From: Thermoflexales bacterium
Lineage (GTDB): Bacteria; Chloroflexota; Anaerolineae; Fen-1058
Direction: 5' to 3'
Length of the DNA: 5,291 bases
NCBI GenBank assembly: GCA_017882055.1
Contig: JADGQE010000288.1
Span: forward strand, 1 to 5,291
Both the position numbers and the translations under genes were made by a program. The notes beneath the pieces were generated by a model that ran no database searches, was not told the DNA's origin, and saw only the letters and a list, made by a program, of their open reading frames with translations. This document shows positions 1 to 4,308 of this stretch, piece after piece. Numbering within the stretch: the stretch's first letter is position 1; every line of letters starts with the position of its first letter.

Positions 1-10
1 TCGGCCATGC

Positions 11-31
11 CCACTTGCCACCGGCAAGTGG
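11..31. repeat. Perfect 9-bp stem-loop in the leader region
   Basis: CCACTTGCC (11-19) is followed by a 3-nt loop and its exact reverse complement GGCAAGTGG (23-31). The stem is GC-rich and should be stable, but no T-run follows it on the plus strand, so it is not a textbook intrinsic terminator. It could belong to the 3' end of a transcript entering from the left, or to a dispersed palindromic repeat. No convincing coding sequence is visible around it. Confidence 0.6.
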
Positions 32-52
32 TGGCCCGCCAGGCGCCGCCGA

Positions 53-74
53 CGATCCGCGAGGACGCGGATCG
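53..74. repeat. Second perfect 9-bp stem-loop, tetraloop
   Basis: CGATCCGCG (53-61) pairs exactly with CGCGGATCG (66-74) around the 4-nt loop AGGA. It lies 21 nt after the stem-loop at 11-31, so the two form a tandem pair of unrelated sequence. The downstream bases are purine-rich (GAGAGCGAAAA) with no T-run. Possible roles are end-protection or termination for an upstream gene outside the window, or a REP-like palindromic unit. The role is unproven. Confidence 0.6.
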
Positions 75-86
75 AGAGCGAAAACC

Positions 87-100
87 GAGATGTGTATAAG
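87..100 (+). other. 14-nt match to the Tn5/Nextera mosaic-end adapter
   Basis: GAGATGTGTATAAG equals the first 13 nt of the 19-bp mosaic end (AGATGTGTATAAGAGACAG) plus the G that precedes it in the i7-side Nextera adapter. The match stops there: the sequence continues CACCGG instead of AGACAG. It may be chance or the remnant of a library-adapter junction. If it is an artefact, bases 1 to about 100 might not be contiguous with the rest of the window. Confidence 0.35.
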
Positions 101-115
101 CACCGGAGAACCTTT

Positions 116-144
116 TTGACTTTGCGCCCCGGGTATGATACAAA
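116..144 (+). promoter_or_regulatory. Putative sigma-70-type promoter of the acylase gene
   Basis: TTGACT (116-121, 5 of 6 consensus bases) is separated by 17 nt from TACAAA (139-144, 4 of 6). An overlapping alternative -10, TATGAT (134-139), is a better hexamer but lies only 12 nt from the same -35. The site ends 33 nt upstream of the acylase start codon. This is assigned from consensus likeness only. Confidence 0.45.
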
Positions 145-177
145 TACGACAATCTGTCTTCAAGGGAAGGAAACGAG

Positions 178-2721
178 ATGCGGTTTATTCGCGGGGTTTT
201 GGCATTCCTTTTGATCGTGATTGTGCTGGTAGCCGCGGTCGGTGGTGGCGGTTATCTCTATCTGACGCGTCGCGCTTTTCCACAGACTGACGGCACAGTC
301 CAGGCGGCGGGTCTTGCTGCGCCGGCCACGGTCATCCGCGACAAAAACGGCATCCCGCACATTTACGCGGCGAACATCCACGATCTTTTCTTCGCTCAGG
401 GCTATGTCCAGGCGCAAGATCGATTGTGGCAGATGGAAGCCAATCGGCGCGGTGTGGCCGGTCGCACTTCCGAACTTCAACCCTCCATCGATAGTCTTCA
501 ACAGGACAAATTCGTTTTGACGTTGGGCTGGCGGCGTGCGGCGCAGGTCGATTACAATGCGCTCGACGACAAAGACAAAGCAATCTTGCAAGCCTATGCC
601 GATGGGGTAAACGCTTTCATCGCAACGCAGTCCGGCAATCTGCCCATCGAGTTTACGATCGTGGGTGCGTTTGGCAGTCAGGGTTTCAATTATAAGCCGG
701 AGCCGTGGACGCCGATCGATACATTGCAATGGGCTAAAGCCATGGCCTGGAGCCTCGGCGGCAACTGGCAAAGCGAACTGCTTCGCGCTGAGATCCTGGC
801 GAAATTCGGCGAAGATCAAGGCCAAGCACTGTTGGCTGATCTGGTTCCTCCTTACGATACCCAAAAGATGCCCGTCATCGTACCGCCGGGCGTATCGTGG
901 CAGAATATCCCCGCAGGCGTGGCCGATCTGCGCGTGCTCGATGCGATCAGCGGCCCGCGTGGGCAGGACATCGGCTCCAACGATTGGACGATCGCCGGCA
1001 GCCATACGACAACCGGCAAGCCGATCCTCGCCAACGATCCGCATCTCGGCATTCAGATTCCATCGATCTGGTACTTCAATAGTCTGCACTGCCAGCCGGT
1101 CACGGCGGATTGTCCATTCGACGTGACCGGCGCAACCTTTCCGGGCGTGGCCGGTGTGATCATCGGCCACAACGCCCGCATCGCCTGGGGTGTCACCAAT
1201 ACCGGCCCGGATGTGCAGGACCTGTTTCTCGAAAAGATCACCGGCAATCAATATGAGTATCAGGGCCAGCAGCTCGATCTGACGACGGTGCCGGCAACGC
1301 TTAAAATCAAAGGCAAGGTGCCAGACGGTTATCAGGCCTCGCCCAACGAAACCGATAACTATGATGCGGCCTCCGACACCACGACGATCGCACTCAACGT
1401 GCGCTATACACGCCATGGCCCGCTGATCAGCGATGTCGAGACTAATACGGCCAAACTGGCCGGCGACAAGCTGGCCGTCGCGTTTTCGTGGACGGCGATC
1501 AACGCGCCTGAGAAGACCCTGGCAGCCTTCACCGGCATCGACACCGCCAACAACTGGGCTGAGTTCCGCGCGGCATTAAGTTCCTACGGCACGCCCAGCC
1601 AGAACTTTGTGTATGCCGATGTCGATGGCAACATCGGGTATCAGATGCCGGGCCGCATTCCGATTCGGGCTAACCCCGCAACCGGCGGCGGGGCAGGTGG
1701 CACGGGCGAATTGCCGGTACCCGGTTGGACTGGTGAATACGAGTGGACGGGGTACATTCCATTTGATGAACTGCCGCGCTCTTATAACCCAGCGCAGGGT
1801 TTCATCGCCACCGCCAACAATGCCGTCGTCGGCCCTGATTACAAATACTTTATCTCAGCCGAGTGGGATCGCGGCTATCGCGTCCGCCGCATTGTCGATC
1901 TGATTACGGCGAAAGACAAACTCAGCCCCGATGACATCGCAGCGATTCAAGGCGACAACGTCAATCTTTCGGCCAAAGAGATCGTTCCGTATTTGAGCAA
2001 TATCACGGCGGCGGGCGATGCCCAAAAAGTTCTGGATGCGATTAAGAGTTGGGACTTCCACGATCAACGTGACAGTGTCGGCGCTGCCGCGTATGAAGTC
2101 TTCTGGTATTACCTGCTGCGCAATACGTTCGATGCCAGGTTGGGCGATGTGGCCGCCGATTACGTCACGGGCGGCGATCTCAATCGGCAGGCGCTGGCGC
2201 TGCTGCTGGCCAAGCCCGATTCGACCTGGTGGAGCGGCACCTCTCGAGACGACGTGTTGAAGAAATCGCTTGCGGATGCAGCGCAGAGGTTGATTGATGA
2301 ATTAGGCTCGGAGCCAGCCAAATGGACGTGGAGCCAAATACACACCGGCACCTTCAAGAGTCAGGCTCTGGGTGGCAGCCCGGTCGGCTTCATCTTCAAT
2401 CGCGGGCCTGTCATGGTGGATGGCGGCAGCGCGATTGTCAACAACACCGGCGGAAGCTTCAGCGTTGCATATGATAATCCCAAGGCCAGGCTGACAGACA
2501 TTTTCACCGAGCGCTCGGTGCCCTCGCTGCGGCAGATCGTGGATATGAGCAATCTCAATGCATCGCGCTACATTCACACCACCGGCCAGAGCGGTCTGCC
2601 TACTGATCCGCATTACGACGACATGATCGATCCGTGGCGTAACATCAAATACCTTCCCATGTGGTGGGATATCAAAGACATCAAAGCGAATGCGGAAGGG
2701 ACCTTAACGTTAACGCCGTAA
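178..2721 (+). CDS. Penicillin acylase family protein (Ntn hydrolase), membrane-anchored
   Basis: Predicted N-terminal-nucleophile amidohydrolase that cleaves an amide between an acyl group and an amine outside the cytoplasm. The substrate cannot be read from sequence: beta-lactams, N-acyl-homoserine lactones and acylated amino acids are all known in the family. The 847-aa length is typical for a precursor. Residues 7-29 form one hydrophobic anchor or uncleaved signal. The alpha-subunit region follows, with the family-typical RDKNGIPHIYA (54-64) and AQGYVQAQDRLWQME (73-87). Self-cleavage is expected between Gly266 and Ser267, making Ser267 (codon 976-978) the beta-subunit nucleophile in GSNDW. 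Further hallmarks are ANDPHLG (285-291), GHNARIAWGVTN (330-341), RHGPL (412-416), NIGY (485-488), the NN pair 547-548 (likely oxyanion Asn), Arg568/Arg570 (one likely the catalytic Arg) and the C-terminal SGLPTDPHYDD (805-815). The ATG at 178 is supported by GAAGGA (166-171), 6 nt upstream, and by the anchor starting at once. The frame is intact. The gene is probably transcribed alone. Confidence 0.95.
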   Translation: MRFIRGVLAFLLIVIVLVAAVGGGGYLYLTRRAFPQTDGTVQAAGLAAPATVIRDKNGIPHIYAANIHDLFFAQGYVQAQDRLWQMEANRRGVAGRTSELQPSIDSLQQDKFVLTLGWRRAAQVDYNALDDKDKAILQAYADGVNAFIATQSGNLPIEFTIVGAFGSQGFNYKPEPWTPIDTLQWAKAMAWSLGGNWQSELLRAEILAKFGEDQGQALLADLVPPYDTQKMPVIVPPGVSWQNIPAGVADLRVLDAISGPRGQDIGSNDWTIAGSHTTTGKPILANDPHLGIQIPSIWYFNSLHCQPVTADCPFDVTGATFPGVAGVIIGHNARIAWGVTNTGPDVQDLFLEKITGNQYEYQGQQLDLTTVPATLKIKGKVPDGYQASPNETDNYDAASDTTTIALNVRYTRHGPLISDVETNTAKLAGDKLAVAFSWTAINAPEKTLAAFTGIDTANNWAEFRAALSSYGTPSQNFVYADVDGNIGYQMPGRIPIRANPATGGGAGGTGELPVPGWTGEYEWTGYIPFDELPRSYNPAQGFIATANNAVVGPDYKYFISAEWDRGYRVRRIVDLITAKDKLSPDDIAAIQGDNVNLSAKEIVPYLSNITAAGDAQKVLDAIKSWDFHDQRDSVGAAAYEVFWYYLLRNTFDARLGDVAADYVTGGDLNRQALALLLAKPDSTWWSGTSRDDVLKKSLADAAQRLIDELGSEPAKWTWSQIHTGTFKSQALGGSPVGFIFNRGPVMVDGGSAIVNNTGGSFSVAYDNPKARLTDIFTERSVPSLRQIVDMSNLNASRYIHTTGQSGLPTDPHYDDMIDPWRNIKYLPMWWDIKDIKANAEGTLTLTP

Positions 2722-2769
2722 CAGCCATTCACTTGAGGCATCGAATTCTGAACAAACAGAGCAAGTTTT

Positions 2770-2841
2770 GGACACGGACTACACGGATTGCGTGGATGTC
2801 ACCGTTGAAGCGAAGAGTTTGAAGAAATCCGTGTCCTTTTT
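2770..2841. repeat. ACACGGATT-type repeat with inverted copy and T-run (possible terminator)
   Basis: Three 9-bp near-tandem units stand at 2772-2798: ACACGGACT, ACACGGATT and the degenerate GCGTGGATG. Downstream, AATCCGTGTCC (2826-2836) is inverted relative to them: GGACACGGA (2770-2778) pairs with TCCGTGTCC (2828-2836), or alternatively ACACGGATT (2781-2789) with AATCCGTGT (2826-2834). CTTTTTCT follows directly. The arrangement could act as a long-loop (about 50 nt) transcription terminator for the acylase gene, whose stop codon is 48 nt upstream of the first arm. From memory, such ACACGGATT/AATCCGTGT words recur between genes in several environmental bacterial genomes. Repeat status is clear in the sequence; function is inference. 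Confidence 0.55.
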
Positions 2842-2856
2842 CTGGCCGGTTTGAGG

Positions 2857-2866
2857 CGCAGCTGCG
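2857..2866. other. 10-bp perfect palindrome CGCAGCTGCG
   Basis: CGCAGCTGCG is its own reverse complement and lies in the intergenic region, 128 nt before the start of the next gene. It could be a binding site for a dimeric regulator or simply chance in GC-rich DNA. No second copy is seen in the window. Confidence 0.25.
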
Positions 2867-2882
2867 TTAGACGGTTACGCCA

Positions 2883-2901
2883 AAACTTGAACGGAAACTT
2901 G
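2883..2901 (+). repeat. Short direct repeat AAACTTG x2
   Basis: AAACTTG occurs at 2883-2889 and again at 2895-2901, 12 nt apart start to start, about one helical turn. It lies upstream of the presumed promoter of the dockerin gene, so it could be an activator site. The units are short and the evidence is weak. Confidence 0.2.
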
Positions 2902-2929
2902 GCAGTAACTCAAATGAAACCCAGCGCGT

Positions 2930-2959
2930 ATGACTTTCGTGCTACTATGTAACTGAATT
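2930..2959 (+). promoter_or_regulatory. Weak promoter candidate for the dockerin gene
   Basis: ATGACT (2930-2935) is separated by 18 nt from TGAATT (2954-2959). The TGACTTT wording resembles the -35 region of the acylase promoter (TTGACTTT at 116-123). TACTAT (2943-2948) is another possible -10 but lacks a spaced -35. A promoter is expected here because 272 nt and a possible terminator separate this gene from the acylase. The exact position is uncertain. Confidence 0.2.
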
Positions 2960-2993
2960 CAAGCCGATAAATTGGCAAATAAGGAGTACCCTC

Positions 2994-4124
2994 ATGTTTA
3001 CTCGCAAGTCTCTGGTTGTCGTACTCGTTCTAGCCGCATTGCTCATGGCCTTAACACCGTTGAGTGCCGGGGCACGATCGTCAAATCCTGCTCCCCTGTT
3101 TCAGTCGCCGGTGGCCACTCCCGGACCGTTGCCGTATGCCTCGCTGATCATCAGCGGGATCACGACCGGCGTCGGCGCAGCCGGCGGCCAGTTTACGACG
3201 GACGTTACTGGCTCTATCGATTCCAACGGCCTGGTCAATTCAGTTGAACTGTATTTGGCCTTCTCGCCGCAAGTAACGCCCGCCGATGCTGACTCGGTCG
3301 CCACGGGCATTCAACCCGCAGTCTATCCGGTTGGCTTCTTCTCCCATCCAACGGTGACCGCCAACGAAGTACTCACGCCCTGCCCGATCGGCGGCTATAC
3401 TTCCTGCGTTCATTTGATCGTGGCTGATCTCACCATTCCGCAAGTGACCAATAAGACCGGTGTGATCGCCCGGCTGTATTGGAAGGGTGTATCCGGACCT
3501 CAAGCCACGTTTACAATCATCAATCCGTACACCATCCTGGCTCAACCGGCGCGGCCGCGCACCGAGCTCACTTTCGGCGAAGGTTTCCCGGTGGCTTTGT
3601 ACAACGCCACCACCACGCCCGTTGATATCGCACCCGCGCAAAACATCAATGGCGCGGTGCGACGTCAGGGCGTTCCGCCTTCGATCGGCCCTGGCACACT
3701 GGCCTGCACGCAAATTACAGTGACCACCGGCAGCACGGTCGTCGCGACCGCCATCGTTACCGATACCTTGAATGGCTCCTTCTCAATAGCGGCTCCGCCC
3801 GCTGGAACCTACAGCGTGCAAGGCAAATATCCAGGTTATCTGATGGCGCAAATAAACAATGTGCAGAATCCAGCCAATATCGGCACCTCCAAGTTATATG
3901 GCGGCGATGCGAACATGGACGGTGTGATAAATATCCTGGACATCAGCCTGATGACCAATTCGGCCAACTGGGGCACGACCGGGCACCTCGTCGGATCGGC
4001 CGGAGGTGTCTGCAGCGCCGATGATGCCGTCGATATCAACGACGATGGCGTAGTGAACATCAGCGATCTCGCGATCGCCGCCGGCAACTTTGGTAAGGTC
4101 GCGCCCACCATCTGGGCTCCGTAA
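2994..4124 (+). CDS. Secreted protein with cohesin-like, regulatory-like beta-sandwich and dockerin domains
   Basis: Secreted modular protein of 376 aa with no catalytic domain visible. Residues 1-27 are a signal peptide (positive MFTRK, hydrophobic core, likely cleavage after Ala25-Gly26-Ala27). Residues about 48-190 look like a divergent cohesin-type beta-sandwich: VELYLAFSP (84-92) and TGVIARLYWKGVSGPQATF (155-173) match the cohesin pattern seen in the next gene. Cys130 and Cys138 may form a disulfide. Residues about 216-290 resemble a carboxypeptidase-regulatory-like fold (INGAVRRQG, then SFSIAAPPAGTYSV and GYL). Residues 301-368 are a type-I-like dockerin with two complete calcium loops: Asp305/Asn307/Asp309/Asn313/Asp316 and Asp347/Asn349/Asp351/Asn355/Asp358. 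The loops start 42 residues apart, more than the usual 34 or so, with a Gly-rich stretch and Cys340 between them. The role is probably adhesive or scaffolding, through calcium-dependent binding to a cohesin. AAGGAG (2981-2986), 7 nt before the ATG, supports the start. Confidence 0.85.
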   Translation: MFTRKSLVVVLVLAALLMALTPLSAGARSSNPAPLFQSPVATPGPLPYASLIISGITTGVGAAGGQFTTDVTGSIDSNGLVNSVELYLAFSPQVTPADADSVATGIQPAVYPVGFFSHPTVTANEVLTPCPIGGYTSCVHLIVADLTIPQVTNKTGVIARLYWKGVSGPQATFTIINPYTILAQPARPRTELTFGEGFPVALYNATTTPVDIAPAQNINGAVRRQGVPPSIGPGTLACTQITVTTGSTVVATAIVTDTLNGSFSIAAPPAGTYSVQGKYPGYLMAQINNVQNPANIGTSKLYGGDANMDGVINILDISLMTNSANWGTTGHLVGSAGGVCSADDAVDINDDGVVNISDLAIAAGNFGKVAPTIWAP

Positions 4125-4139
4125 TATGAAGTGAGCAAC

Positions 4140-4166
4140 CCCCCGGCGAACTCGATTCGCCGGGGG
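4140..4166 (+). terminator. Strong 11-bp hairpin after the dockerin gene
   Basis: CCCCCGGCGAA (4140-4150) and TTCGCCGGGGG (4156-4166) form a perfect 11-bp stem with a 5-nt loop, starting 15 nt after the stop codon at 4122-4124. The stem stability and position fit an intrinsic terminator or a 3'-end protecting hairpin. The following bases are ATAAAA rather than a T-run, so termination by the classical U-tract mechanism is uncertain. Confidence 0.6.
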
Positions 4167-4193
4167 ATAAAATCCAGCCGATCAGCGTGTGAC

Positions 4194-4237
4194 AGGTACA
4201 GTCAGTACCTCGGAAAACCTCGTCCTTGATCCGGATC
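4194..4237. promoter_or_regulatory. Palindromic cluster upstream of the cohesin-LysM gene promoter
   Basis: AGGTAC (4194-4199) and GTACCT (4205-4210) form a 6-bp inverted repeat with a 5-nt spacer. ACCTCG occurs at 4207-4212 and again at 4217-4222, and its reverse complement CGAGGT is at 4259-4264, inside the spacer of the downstream promoter. GATCCGGATC (4228-4237) is a perfect 10-bp palindrome ending 7 nt before the -35. The cluster could be operator sites for a dimeric regulator. No regulator gene is visible nearby, so this is inference. Confidence 0.3.
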
Positions 4238-4244
4238 GTTTCTT

Positions 4245-4274
4245 TTGCATTTTCGGGGCGAGGTAAGGTATAAT
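4245..4274 (+). promoter_or_regulatory. Likely sigma-70-type promoter of the cohesin-LysM gene
   Basis: A perfect TATAAT -10 hexamer (4269-4274) is preceded, at an 18-nt spacing, by a weaker -35, TTGCAT (4245-4250). The -10 lies 34 nt before the start codon, which predicts a short 5' leader of about 25-30 nt carrying the ribosome binding site. This is the most consensus-like promoter in the window and suggests that the gene is transcribed separately from the dockerin gene. Confidence 0.6.
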
Positions 4275-4308
4275 GGCAACAAATCAACAGCAAATTTCGG
4301 AGGTCATC

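Noticed and set aside
1..99. Open plus-strand frame from the window edge to a TAA at 97-99, as a possible C-terminus of an upstream gene
   Set aside because: All three plus frames are open for a similar distance, the sequence contains two perfect hairpins, and the translation resembles nothing I recognise; a coding role cannot be supported.
160..1416. 418-codon open frame on the minus strand opposite the acylase gene
   Set aside because: It lies fully antisense to a clearly conserved penicillin acylase; its translation is rich in Arg, Asp and Ile, has no recognisable domain, and is explained by the codon bias of the plus-strand gene.
2772..2798. Tandem 9-bp units considered as a CRISPR-like array
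   Set aside because: The units are directly adjacent with no spacers, far shorter than CRISPR repeats, and there are no cas genes.
2857..2881. Possible integron attC site (GTTAGAC fits the GTTRRRY core)
   Set aside because: No matching RYYYAAC core at a suitable distance upstream, no integrase gene and no cassette-like arrangement.
2972..3247. 91-codon plus-strand frame overlapping the start of the dockerin gene
   Set aside because: It is out of frame with a well-supported secreted protein that has its own ribosome binding site and signal peptide, and it has no domain or plausible start signal.
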